Below are positions 1 to 6,328 of a stretch of DNA of 12,299 bases, piece by piece. The notes under the pieces are model-generated. The model did no database searches and was not told where the DNA came from. It saw nothing but the letters and a program-made list of their open reading frames with translations. Each line of letters opens with the position of its first letter. Positions within the stretch are counted from its first letter, which is position 1. The position numbers were made by a program, and so were the translations under genes. This stretch comes from Betaproteobacteria bacterium (GTDB taxonomy: Bacteria; Pseudomonadota; Gammaproteobacteria; Burkholderiales; Casimicrobiaceae). The stretch covers positions 1-12,299 of the forward strand of contig JAAFHR010000051.1 in NCBI GenBank assembly GCA_013298455.1, in the 5' to 3' direction.

Positions 1-1105
1 GTGACCAGTGGTGCAACAACCACATGCATCGCAACGCCAGCTGCGAATTTCGTGATCGGCACCATTAGCGGTTGCAACGGCACGGCAAGCAGCAGCTCAC
101 CCTACACCACCGGCGCGATCACTGCGGACTGCGCGGTAGCAGCAACGTTTGCGCCGATCGTGAACGCCGCCTGTGGTAGCGCCAATGGCGTCGCCACGCT
201 TTTAGCCCCCGCCTCTGCTGACCGCTGCAATGCAGGCACACCCAGCTTGGCGGTGGTCACGAATGCCAACACGTTTACCTGGACTTGCAACGGGCAAAAC
301 ACGGGAAGTAGCATCGGTTGCTCCGCGCCGCGTCAGTTCACCGTGACCGCAACGCAGGCCACCAACGGCACGCTAACTTGCACTAGCCCTGTGACCCATA
401 GCGCGACGACCAGCTGCATCGCTACGCCGGCAGCCAACTTTGCTATCGGTAGCATCAGTGGCTGCAACGGAGTACCGAGCAGCAGTTCGCCCTACACAAC
501 TGGGCCAGTGACCGCCGACTGCGCTGTCGTGGCTACATTTTTGCCAGTCGTAAATGGCGCTTGTGGCACGTCCAACGGCGTTGCATCGCTACTCGCCCCA
601 GCCGCTGGCTACTGCAGCCAAGGCACGCCCGTCCTGCCTGTCGTCACCACGCCGAGCGCGTTTACTTGGTCGTGCACTGGACTCAATACAGGCAGCAGCA
701 GTGCATGCACCGCACCACGCCAATTCACTGTCACCGCTACACCACCGACCAATGGCATGTTGAGCTGCACGAGCCCAGTGACGAGCGGCGTGACTACCAC
801 TTGTACCGCGACGCCGAACCCGGGCTACGTTATCGGCACCATTAGCGGTTGCAACGGAACGGCGAGCAACAGCTCGCCCTACACCACTGGCGCGATCACT
901 GCGGACTGCGCGGTGAGCGCAACGTTTGTGCCGATCGTAAACGCCGCCTGTGGAACCGCCAATGGTGTCGCCACGCTCGCAGCGCCCGCTGCTGGCTTCT
1001 GTAGTGCCGGTACGGTGAGTGCGGCGGTCGTTACAAACGCCACCACGTTTAACTGGACTTGCAACGGGCAAAACACAGGTAGCAACATCGCTTGCTCCGC
1101 GCCCA
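1..1105 (+). repeat. Tandem in-gene repeat, about 390 bp unit, roughly 2.8 units visible
   Basis: The codon for the Cys of the .ACG.(S/A)NGVA motif recurs at 172, 562 and 949, giving unit lengths of 390 and 387 bp. The three-base difference corresponds to one extra residue (SADRC versus AAGYC). Units are similar but not identical at the nucleotide level; stretches such as the one encoding ISGCNG and SSPYTTG are the best conserved. The array continues beyond the left edge, so the copy number cannot be counted here. Confidence 0.9.
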
Positions 1106-1629
1106 GGGTGCTGCTGAGCTATTCCGGCGCCACGTTTACCGGGACAGGCACAGCATCCGCCAGCTTCACAGGCGGTGGCGCTGCGTGTAGCTTCGATCCG
1201 ACAGCTACTGGCTTCGTTGCGGCCACTGCGCTGCCTGCTGGCGACACCGCGGCACCGCACGGCTGGTTCAGATTCAGGCTGACGGGATGCACGCCCGGTG
1301 CAACGGTTCGGATGAGTGTCACTTGGCCGTCTTTGTTGGGTCTGAGCTATCAGAAGTACGGCCCAACGGCAGCATCACCAACGGTCAGCTCGTTCTACAC
1401 GCCGACCAATCTATCGATTGCCGGCAATGTGGCGAGCTTTGACGTAACCGATGGAGGCTTAGGTGATTCAGACCTCGCCGCCAACGGCATCATCGTTGAC
1501 CCGTCTGGGCCGATCCTCACGATTACCCCAGTTCCCACGGTCAACACCGCGCTCCTCGCACTGCTCGGGCTGCTGATGTCGCTTACTGCCTGGGGATTGC
1601 TGCGATCCAATCAACGTCGCTCCGACTGA
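1..1629 (+). CDS. Cys-rich repeat surface/secreted protein with choice-of-anchor U-like domain and IPTL-CTERM-like tail (5' partial)
   Basis: The reading frame is open from base 1 and the first residues fall in the middle of a repeat, so the GTG at base 1 is an internal Val and the gene starts outside the window. Residues 1 to about 368 are tandem repeats of 129-130 residues. Each has a module ending in TADCAV.ATF (similar to Cys-containing InlB B-repeat-like bacterial repeats) and a module running from the .ACG..NGVA motif to C.APR, with about eight Cys per full repeat. Residues 369-505 resemble the choice-of-anchor U domain (VTWPSL, YGPT, DGGLGDSDLAANGIIVDPSGP). Residues 510-542 form PVPTVNTALLALLGLL plus a hydrophobic stretch and a basic end (RSNQRRSD), a divergent IPTL-CTERM-type sorting tail. 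The protein is probably exported and anchored in the envelope or processed there. The specific function is unknown; adhesion is only a guess. A terminator follows at 1710. Confidence 0.85.
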   Translation: MTSGATTTCIATPAANFVIGTISGCNGTASSSSPYTTGAITADCAVAATFAPIVNAACGSANGVATLLAPASADRCNAGTPSLAVVTNANTFTWTCNGQNTGSSIGCSAPRQFTVTATQATNGTLTCTSPVTHSATTSCIATPAANFAIGSISGCNGVPSSSSPYTTGPVTADCAVVATFLPVVNGACGTSNGVASLLAPAAGYCSQGTPVLPVVTTPSAFTWSCTGLNTGSSSACTAPRQFTVTATPPTNGMLSCTSPVTSGVTTTCTATPNPGYVIGTISGCNGTASNSSPYTTGAITADCAVSATFVPIVNAACGTANGVATLAAPAAGFCSAGTVSAAVVTNATTFNWTCNGQNTGSNIACSAPRVLLSYSGATFTGTGTASASFTGGGAACSFDPTATGFVAATALPAGDTAAPHGWFRFRLTGCTPGATVRMSVTWPSLLGLSYQKYGPTAASPTVSSFYTPTNLSIAGNVASFDVTDGGLGDSDLAANGIIVDPSGPILTITPVPTVNTALLALLGLLMSLTAWGLLRSNQRRSD

Positions 1630-1709
1630 GTCGAGGGTTTCGTCTCCGCATGCCTTGCACCACCGCCGCGTGAATCACGCGGCAACCGCTAAGGCCATTG
1701 TTCGGATCT

Positions 1710-1745
1710 CGGTGGGTTTGCGCCCAAACCCACCGCGTGCTTTTG
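1710..1745 (+). terminator. Rho-independent terminator of the surface-protein gene
   Basis: A perfect 11-bp stem (1710-1720 pairing with 1725-1735) encloses the four-base loop CGCC. It is followed within five bases by TTTTGGTTTG, a moderately T-rich tract. It lies about 80 bp after the stop codon of the surface-protein gene. Confidence 0.75.
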
Positions 1746-2158
1746 GTTTGCCTTCATGCACGCGTTGACGAAAACTTGCTATTGAGTTGACTACCAATAA
1801 AGGTTAGGTTGGGGACTTTCACCCCGCGCACTAGCCGCACCTCTAGCGCACGCAACTTACCGAATCTCTCTGCACGCTTCACGAGGAAGGGGGATCAAAA
1901 AAGCGTGTGTTGACATTCGAGCCGAGCCTTCCATGTGTCGCGCCTATGTGCTTTGGCGGATTGCGACGCATGGTCGGTTGCGTGACACGGTCATTGCCGT
2001 GTCTGACCTAAAAAATGGGCCGGTTGCCGCCGGCGTTCATCGCCCTCTCGGTTGAGAGCTGAACTGCTTACGTGCCCCGCGCCGCGCTCACGATGCTGTG
2101 AACTGAAGCGCAGAGCACGCTGGGTTAAACCGTTTCTGCAATCGCATGAGGCGATCTA
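1746..2158. other. Non-coding stretch with no recognisable gene
   Basis: No ORF with protein-like composition is visible on either strand. The one clear structure is a hairpin with 7-bp perfect arms (1984-1990 and 1997-2003, GACACGG/CCGTGTC). It is flanked by GGTC/GACC and followed by TAAAAAAT, so it lacks the T-tract of a terminator. An ORF of 111 residues on + beginning near 2052 is Arg/Ser/Ala-rich and looks like antisense noise. No tRNA-like T-arm was found. Confidence 0.6.
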
Positions 2159-2392
2159 TTACAAGAAGCGCTGCATGCGCAACGCTTCGCTGGCCGAGCG
2201 TCCAGGCGCTTCCATGGGCGGCGCTTGTGATTGGCGCTGCGAAGCGGCCGCCGATCGGCAGCGTGCCGTTTCTGCCCGGCGCGCCTCCCGCTCTGCCATG
2301 CGGCGAAGCGTGCGTGCAAAGCGGTCCGCACTCGCTGCGAATACCTCGAAAACCGAAGTGCGAAATTCGCGTGATGTGTCTACGTAAGTCAT
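2159..2392 (-). CDS. Small hypothetical protein, 77 aa (weak candidate)
   Basis: This minus-strand ORF begins MTYVDTSREFRTSVFEVF and has a plausible Shine-Dalgarno sequence, AGGA, eight bases before the ATG. The first half (residues 1-45) has protein-like alternation and could form a charged amphipathic helix with many Arg and Glu. The second half becomes Ala/Ser/Gln-rich and ends at LRMQRFL. No family is recognised. It lies just downstream, in its own direction, of the bidirectional terminator at 2432-2470, so it would need its own promoter in the roughly 40 bp between. A chance ORF in GC-rich DNA remains quite possible. Confidence 0.3.
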   Translation of the reverse strand: MTYVDTSREFRTSVFEVFAASADRFARTLRRMAEREARRAETARCRSAAASQRQSQAPPMEAPGRSASEALRMQRFL

Positions 2393-2431
2393 GATGAAAA
2401 TCCTAGAAATGAAAATGGGGCGCCGAAATGC

Positions 2432-2470
2432 AAAAACCCCGAGGTCTGTTCGACGACTCGGGGTTTTTTT
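2432..2470. terminator. Strong bidirectional Rho-independent terminator
   Basis: A perfect 12-bp stem pairs 2432-2443 (AAAAACCCCGAG) with 2457-2468 (CTCGGGGTTTTT), around a 13-base loop. On + it ends in seven T; on - the AAAAA run gives five T after the stem. It works in either direction on paper, but no confident gene lies next to it. It may end an unrecognised small RNA or short transcript on either strand. Confidence 0.85.
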
Positions 2471-2587
2471 AAGAAAACCGTGTGGGGTGTTGCGCGCCTT
2501 TAGTGCGGCGCTCCCATTGAGTCGTTTCGGTATCGTGAGGGTTTGGCGTAGGCCAGCCCGGATTTGTCAGCGGCAGCGGTGTGATTC

Positions 2588-2755
2588 ATGACCATGCCAA
2601 ACACTGCGCACGAACGTGCACAGGCCGTGATCGGCTTGCTGACGTTAACAATGGTGCGTTGGTTGATCATGAGTGAAACGGCGTCCCGGAAAAGTGATTT
2701 GATGGATGAATTGTGTACGACTACGAAACTTGTGTCAATGCCAGAGAAGCAATGA
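2588..2755 (+). CDS. Small hypothetical ORF, 55 aa (weak candidate)
   Basis: An ATG at 2588 opens a 55-residue frame beginning MTMPNTAHERAQAVIGLLTL and ending LVSMPEKQ. The composition is reasonable for a short helical protein (HERAQAVIGLL, TMVRWLIM), and the region is visibly less GC-rich than its surroundings. There is no clear Shine-Dalgarno sequence and no recognised family. An in-frame stop lies just upstream (2582-2584), so the frame cannot be longer at its 5' end. It could be a remnant of a larger lost gene or a chance ORF. Confidence 0.25.
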   Translation: MTMPNTAHERAQAVIGLLTLTMVRWLIMSETASRKSDLMDELCTTTKLVSMPEKQ

Positions 2756-2952
2756 CTCATGTCGTGTCGACATAACAACAACAAAATTGCTGCAGAAAAG
2801 TGGACATAGCGTAGAACGATGTTGCCGCGAGGCGTTTGCTAAATAGTTTTGTAGTCGCCTACGAAATATCGCATCAAATTGTACTCGGGAGTCGGCGTAG
2901 ATCCCGCGCAGCCTAGTCAAATCGCGCGCTGCCCCAATCGCTAACATTGCGC
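2756..2952. other. AT-richer intergenic leader of rlmI, nothing definite
   Basis: This stretch lies before rlmI and is more AT-rich than the flanking genes. No convincing promoter hexamer pair, operator or RNA structure was found. Minus-strand ORFs of 70 and 94 residues overlap it but have unnatural composition and no ribosome binding site that I can see. Confidence 0.4.
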
Positions 2953-4143
2953 ATGGCTCGAAAAAACCGCTCTTCTGATCTGCCCGTTGTTCGTTTGAAA
3001 AGCGAGCGCAAATATGTACATCCGCTGATTTTTCAGAAAATGGTGGAGCGTCCGTCGGGGCGTTTGATTGCGGGCGAGTTGGTTGAAGTGCGAAGTGTCG
3101 ACGATGAATTCGTTGGGCGCGGCATGCTCAACATGCAAGCGCCGATGGCCGTTCGTTTGCTCACGGAAAAAGAATCGGAAACGGTTGACGCGCATTTCAT
3201 CGCCGAGCGCATCGCCACCGCTGTGCAGCTTCGCCAACAAATTTGCAAGCTCGATGACGTGACCGATGCGTACCGGGTGATTCACGCCGAGGGCGATGGT
3301 TTGTCGGGCTTAATCGTGGATCGATTTGGCAGCGAACTCGTCGTACAGTTTTACGCGGCGGGCATGTGGCGCATTCAAGATTGGATTTTTGATGCGCTCC
3401 TAACGCAGTTCCCCGAGGCGAAAGTCTTTGCCTTTGCCGATGACAACGCGCAAAAGCAAGAAGGCTTCGACTGCCCGCCCGGCAAGGCCCCGAAGCCGAT
3501 CACCATCACCGAACATGGCGTGAAGTTTCATGTACCGATTGGCGGCAAACACAAGACCGGATTCTTTTGCGATCAGCGCGACAACCGACGCCGCTGGGGC
3601 GAATTGATCGCCGCCACCAAGAGCGAATCGATGCTCGATTTGTGTTGCAACTCGGGCGGCTTCGCCGTCTATTCCGGTGTGAACGGCGCAACGGAAATCA
3701 CGGCCGTTGATCTCGACGAAGAAGCCGTTGAATTCGCCGGAAAAAATCTGCGACTCAACAACATCAAAGCGAAAGTCACCCAAGCCGACATCTTCCCGTG
3801 GCTCCGCGAAGCCCAACTCGCCGGAAAAACGTGGGACGCCGTTGTGCTCGACCCCGCGAAGCTCACACGAAGCCGCGACGAAGTGATCGATGCGTTGAAG
3901 AAGTATCTCGACATGAACAAGCTCGCGATGAGCGTGGTGAAACCGGGTGGCTTGTTTCTCACCTGCTCGTGCACCGGCGTGGTGAGTGAAGAGCAGTTTC
4001 TGGATATGCTGCGCCGCGCCGCGTTTTACGCAGGCCGCGAGTTACAGATTCTCGAAGTGCGCGGCGCAGGTGCCGACCATCCGTGGCTTGCACAAGTCAA
4101 TGAGAGCCGATACCTGAAAGCGATTTTCTGCCGCGTGCTGTAG
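2953..4143 (+). CDS. rlmI: 23S rRNA (cytosine-C5)-methyltransferase, RlmI family
   Basis: The 396-residue product, the usual RlmI length, is a SAM-dependent enzyme. E. coli RlmI methylates C1962 of 23S rRNA. The N-terminal part (about residues 13-90) fits a PUA-type RNA-binding domain. The RlmI signature TGFFCDQRDNRR is at 202-213, SAM motif I LDLCCNSGGFAVYS at 228-241, the acidic VDLD near 252, motif IV DPAK at 300-303, and the Cys motif CSCTG at 338-342. The end ADHPW...YLKAIFCRVL matches RlmI closely. Motif IV reads DPAK where E. coli has DPPK. I chose the ATG at 2953 rather than the TTG at 2947 because it gives the family length and begins MARKNRSSDLPVVRLK; neither has a good Shine-Dalgarno sequence. 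It is convergent with rluE. The family is firm; the exact target base is inferred. Confidence 0.88.
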   Translation: MARKNRSSDLPVVRLKSERKYVHPLIFQKMVERPSGRLIAGELVEVRSVDDEFVGRGMLNMQAPMAVRLLTEKESETVDAHFIAERIATAVQLRQQICKLDDVTDAYRVIHAEGDGLSGLIVDRFGSELVVQFYAAGMWRIQDWIFDALLTQFPEAKVFAFADDNAQKQEGFDCPPGKAPKPITITEHGVKFHVPIGGKHKTGFFCDQRDNRRRWGELIAATKSESMLDLCCNSGGFAVYSGVNGATEITAVDLDEEAVEFAGKNLRLNNIKAKVTQADIFPWLREAQLAGKTWDAVVLDPAKLTRSRDEVIDALKKYLDMNKLAMSVVKPGGLFLTCSCTGVVSEEQFLDMLRRAAFYAGRELQILEVRGAGADHPWLAQVNESRYLKAIFCRVL

Positions 4144-4154
4144 GGCTGTTTGTT

Positions 4155-4252
4155 CCCTCCCCTTCAAGGGGAGGGCTAGGGTGGGGATGGTTTTTCTCTG
4201 AGTTCGCAGCGAACACCATCCCCCACCTAACCTCCCCCTTGAAGGGGGAGGG
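4155..4252. repeat. Inverted pair of GC-rich REP-like repeats between rlmI and rluE
   Basis: Arm 4155-4190 and arm 4216-4252 are inverted copies separated by about 25 bases. Each arm is itself a hairpin (CCCTCCCCTT CA AGGGGAGGG and the CCCCCTTGAAGGGGG type) followed by a G-rich run ending GGGGATGG. The pair lies between two convergent genes and could end transcription from both sides, though no clean T-tract follows. The right arm reads into the end of rluE and supplies its last codons and stop. A related pair lies inside lpdA. Confidence 0.85.
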
Positions 4253-4820
4253 ACAACCGTTGAAACGCCGCGAATGCGGCATCATCCTCGATCATCCGGC
4301 ATTTGCCGGGCGTCAATCCCCCCACCCGCCAAGGCCCAATCGCCACGCGAATCAATCGAAGCGTAGGCAGCCCCACCGCCGCCGTCATCCGCCGCACCTG
4401 ACGATTACGGCCTTCATCAAGCGTCAATTCAATCCACGAATCCGCGACAGATTTGCGAACCCGAATCGGCGGATCGCGAGGCCAAGGTTCATCGATTCCG
4501 CCAAGCAATGTGCAGCTCGTTGCGTGCGCATTGCCATCATTCAAGCGCACACCACGAAGCAATTGCGACACCTGCTGCTCCGTCGCCACGCCCTCAACCT
4601 GCGCCCAATACGTCTTGGTAAGCGTTGATCGAGCCCCGGCAATCGCCGCCTGAAGCGCGCCGTTGTCCGTCAGCGCCAGCAAGCCCTCGCTATCGGCATC
4701 CAAGCGCCCCGCTGCATACACGTTTGGAATATCGATGAACTCGGCAAGCGTCTTCCAACGCCCGCCATCGTTCGTGAATTGCGAGAGTACGCCATAGGGT
4801 TTGTTGAAGAGAACCAGCAT
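4227..4820 (-). CDS. rluE: 23S rRNA pseudouridine synthase, RluE family
   Basis: The 197-residue product belongs to the RsuA/RluE group of pseudouridine synthases. RluE makes pseudouridine 2457 of 23S rRNA. It opens MLVLFNKPYGVLSQFT, which matches the RluE start, and carries the catalytic motif GRLDADSEG (38-46) with catalytic Asp41. WPRDPPIRVRKS (113-124) and EGRNRQVRRMTAAVGLPTLRLIR (136-158) also match RluE. There is no N-terminal S4 domain, as expected for RluE. Residues 190-197 (SLPLQGGG) and the stop codon are encoded by the REP-like repeat at 4216-4252, so the native C-terminus has been replaced or extended. The ATG at 4820 lies nine bases downstream of a REPIN-like element and has no visible Shine-Dalgarno sequence. 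The gene is divergent from the toxin-antitoxin module at 4971. Confidence 0.93.
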   Translation of the reverse strand: MLVLFNKPYGVLSQFTNDGGRWKTLAEFIDIPNVYAAGRLDADSEGLLALTDNGALQAAIAGARSTLTKTYWAQVEGVATEQQVSQLLRGVRLNDGNAHATSCTLLGGIDEPWPRDPPIRVRKSVADSWIELTLDEGRNRQVRRMTAAVGLPTLRLIRVAIGPWRVGGLTPGKCRMIEDDAAFAAFQRLSLPLQGGG

Positions 4821-4829
4821 CCACGAAAT

Positions 4830-4926
4830 GTAGCCCGGATGCTCGCATCCGAGGCTTGGGACGGTAACGCGAAGCGCCGAATAGACGTCGTCGGTTTACG
4901 AACCTGGTTACGAGCAACCGAGCTAC
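4830..4926. repeat. REPIN-like inverted repeat element, copy A (97 bp)
   Basis: It begins GTAGCCCGG and ends CCGAGCTAC (imperfect 9-base terminal inverted repeats). The left arm contains a hairpin, CGGATGC TC GCATCCG. The right arm has a weaker hairpin around GGTT...AACC. The central part (GACGGTAACGCGAAGCGC and following) is nearly the same as in copy C at 6614-6712, in the same orientation. No transposase is nearby, so the element is non-autonomous. Two inverted REP arms around a shared spacer fit the REPIN arrangement, known to be moved by RAYT (TnpA-REP) transposases in other bacteria; the link to RAYT here is inferred. Confidence 0.8.
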
Positions 4927-4953
4927 ATCACTATAATCTGGTCAACTTAGCCA
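4908..4953 (+). promoter_or_regulatory. Promoter and possible operator of the first toxin-antitoxin module
   Basis: A perfect -10 hexamer TATAAT is at 4932-4937, with the weak -35-like TTACGA at 4908-4913, spacing 18. The -35 lies within the right arm of the REPIN-like element that ends at 4926. Just past the -10, TGGTCAACTTAGCCA at 4939-4953 is an imperfect palindrome (5 of 7 pairs) placed where an autoregulating antitoxin could bind. The Shine-Dalgarno AAGGAAG is at 4960-4966, four bases before the ATG. The operator role is inferred. Confidence 0.6.
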
Positions 4954-4970
4954 AGTAAAAAGGAAGCTAT

Positions 4971-5339
4971 ATGTTGGTCAACGTTCTGGAAGCCAAAACC
5001 AACCTATCGAAGCTGATGGCCGCCGCCGTAGCCGGTGAAGAAGTCATCCTTGCCAATCGTGGGCAGCCGGTAGTGCGCCTCGTCAAGTACGAAGCCCCCA
5101 AAGTGCTACGAAAGCCCGGTGCATGGGCGCACATCAAGCAGCCGGAGGGCTACGACGACTTCTCGGAGGTTAACGCCGAGCTCTGGCGAGCGATGGAAAC
5201 AAGTGACATTTTCGCGGGTGCGAACGAGCGCGAACGTCAGCTCAAGGCGCAAGCGAAACAAGCAAAAATTGCAAAGTCAAAATCGGCGGTCGCAGCGAAA
5301 TCCAACACCAAAGGTAGCGCAAAGGCACGCCGTAAGTGA
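4971..5339 (+). CDS. Type II antitoxin, Phd/YefM (prevent-host-death) family
   Basis: The 122-residue product opens MLVNVLEAKTNLSKLMAAA, a typical Phd/YefM DNA-binding N-terminus, followed by EEVILANRGQPVVRLV (23-38), the family's second conserved block. Such proteins bind their own promoter and neutralise the partner toxin through the C-terminal half. Residues 60-85 (GYDDFSEVNAELWRAMETSDIFAGAN) probably form the toxin-binding part. Residues 91-122 are an unusual Ala/Lys-rich tail (9 Lys, 2 Arg, 9 Ala, no acidic residue), longer than is common for Phd antitoxins paired with VapC toxins. The ATG has a good Shine-Dalgarno (AAGGAAG), and its stop overlaps the toxin start by four bases, the usual coupling in such operons. 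Confidence 0.87.
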   Translation: MLVNVLEAKTNLSKLMAAAVAGEEVILANRGQPVVRLVKYEAPKVLRKPGAWAHIKQPEGYDDFSEVNAELWRAMETSDIFAGANERERQLKAQAKQAKIAKSKSAVAAKSNTKGSAKARRK

Positions 5340-5725
5340 GGTATCTGCTCGACACTCACGTTGTCATTTGGTGGCTGCAAGACAGTAAAAAACTAGGGCG
5401 CGAAGCGCGGCGGATCATCGAGCGCGACGACTGTGTGGTGAGCGTGCTGAGCCTTTGGGAGATGATCAACAAGCAAAATGCCAGTCAGCTTCGACTGCCC
5501 AGCGGAGCGATCAGCGACTTAGTCATTGCGCAGGGCTTCGAGTTGCTCCCACTAACCGCCCCACACGTCGAAGCCGGTCTTGCGCTCAACGACCTGCAAG
5601 GCGACCCATTTGATCGAATGATCGTCGGCGTTGCGAAGGTCGAGGGCTTAACGCTCTTAACCCGCGACGCACAAATCCTAGAGCGGGCGGCAGAACACTT
5701 GCGAGGGAAACTCGTCGAGGTGTAG
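5336..5725 (+). CDS. vapC: Type II toxin, PIN-domain ribonuclease (VapC family)
   Basis: The 129-residue product is a PIN-domain protein of the group paired with Phd/YefM antitoxins. It opens MRYLLDTHVVIWWL with the first metal-binding Asp6. Then come SVLSLWEMINKQ (Glu42), LQGDPFDRMIVGVAK (Asp90 and Asp93) and LLTRDAQI (Asp111). These acidic residues form the Mg2+-dependent RNase site, so the toxin looks intact. VapC toxins cut tRNA or rRNA; the target here is unknown. The GTG start at 5336 overlaps the antitoxin stop (GTGA), giving translational coupling. The TAG stop codon is bases 2-4 of the REP arm GTAGCCCGG that begins at 5722, so the repeat forms the gene's 3' end. Confidence 0.92.
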   Translation: MRYLLDTHVVIWWLQDSKKLGREARRIIERDDCVVSVLSLWEMINKQNASQLRLPSGAISDLVIAQGFELLPLTAPHVEAGLALNDLQGDPFDRMIVGVAKVEGLTLLTRDAQILERAAEHLRGKLVEV

Positions 5726-5916
5726 CCCGGGGAAGCGAGCGCGCGCCCGGGCAAATTGATACCAACCATCTTCGAAAAGACATCGGCAGGTTGCTTCCAA
5801 ACTGTTTGCGTAGGGTGGGCAGCCCCTGCCCACCAAGCGGTCGCGACACAACGAATTCATCAATGCAAGTCGTTGGTGGGCAAGGGGACACACCCTACAA
5901 GGCTTCCCCGGGCTAC
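5722..5916. repeat. Nested inverted-repeat element B between the convergent toxin genes (195 bp)
   Basis: The outer arms 5722-5735 (GTAGCCCGGGGAAG) and 5903-5916 are perfect 14-base inverted repeats starting with the same GTAGCCCGG as copies A and C. Inside lies a second inverted pair of another family: 5810-5836 (GTAGGGTGGGC...CCCACCAA) against 5873-5897, matching with a few differences and a two-base gap. The left outer arm also has its own hairpin (GCCCGGGG...CGCCCGGGC). The element fills the gap between the two toxin stop codons and could fold into a long cruciform or act as a bidirectional terminator. Insertion of one element into another is the likeliest origin. Confidence 0.8.
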
Positions 5917-5929
5917 TGCTCGGCCACCA

Positions 5930-6328
5930 TCATCGCAAAAGCGTCATGCCGCCGCGTTTCGCAGCCCGCGCGTCAAACGTCACGGTGTGATTACACCCCG
6001 CCTGCGCCCCGAGCGCTGCCACCAAACAGCCTTGAAAATCGGCACGTTGCGCTCGCGCCGCAACAGCGGCCTGCGTGACCGCCGACCGATCTGCAATCTC
6101 TAGCGAATCGACCGAGAGTAAATCGTTCACCACATCTAACTGTTGCGACGGCGTAAAGCCGTAAAGCGAATCCAACACCCAAACGGTTTCAAGCAGCGTC
6201 ACCAAGCTCACATAGCCCGGCGCAGCGGCAGAGATTTCATCACGCATAAAACGAAGCGCGCGAGCCGATTGCTTCGCATCGTCCTTCAAAAGAAAACGGA
6301 TCAGTACATTGGTGTCAATCCCAATCAT
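5930..6328 (-). CDS. vapC: Type II toxin, PIN-domain ribonuclease VapC
   Basis: The 132-residue product opens MIGIDTNVLIRFLL with the first PIN Asp at 5. It has SLVTLLETVWVL with Glu47, RADFQGCLVAALGAQAGC with Asp97, and TVTFDARAAKR with Asp119. All four expected acidic residues of the metal site are present. The motifs differ from those of the other toxin in this window, so the two modules are not recent duplicates. The start ATG at 6328 overlaps the antitoxin stop by four bases (ATGA). It is convergent with the other toxin gene; the stop is 13 bases from the repeat element that separates them. The RNA target is unknown. Confidence 0.94.
   Translation of the reverse strand: MIGIDTNVLIRFLLKDDAKQSARALRFMRDEISAAAPGYVSLVTLLETVWVLDSLYGFTPSQQLDVVNDLLSVDSLEIADRSAVTQAAVAARAQRADFQGCLVAALGAQAGCNHTVTFDARAAKRGGMTLLR

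Noticed and set aside
589..1260. 223-residue minus-strand ORF opposite the surface-protein repeats
   Set aside because: Arg/Ser/Ala/Cys-rich composition created by the opposite strand of a repetitive Thr/Ala/Gly gene; no ribosome binding site or family.
1984..2003. Hairpin considered as a terminator
   Set aside because: No T-tract follows the stem in either direction.
2735..2947. 70-residue minus ORF upstream of rlmI
   Set aside because: No ribosome binding site or family, and it overlaps the leader of rlmI; it may be chance in AT-richer DNA.
2947..2949. TTG start for rlmI
   Set aside because: The ATG two codons later gives the usual family length and start; neither has a Shine-Dalgarno advantage.
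3400..3816. 138-residue minus-strand ORF opposite rlmI
   Set aside because: Antisense shadow of a conserved gene; no ribosome binding site or recognised motif.
4239..4628. 129-residue plus-strand ORF opposite rluE
   Set aside because: Arg/His/Pro-rich antisense translation of a conserved gene.
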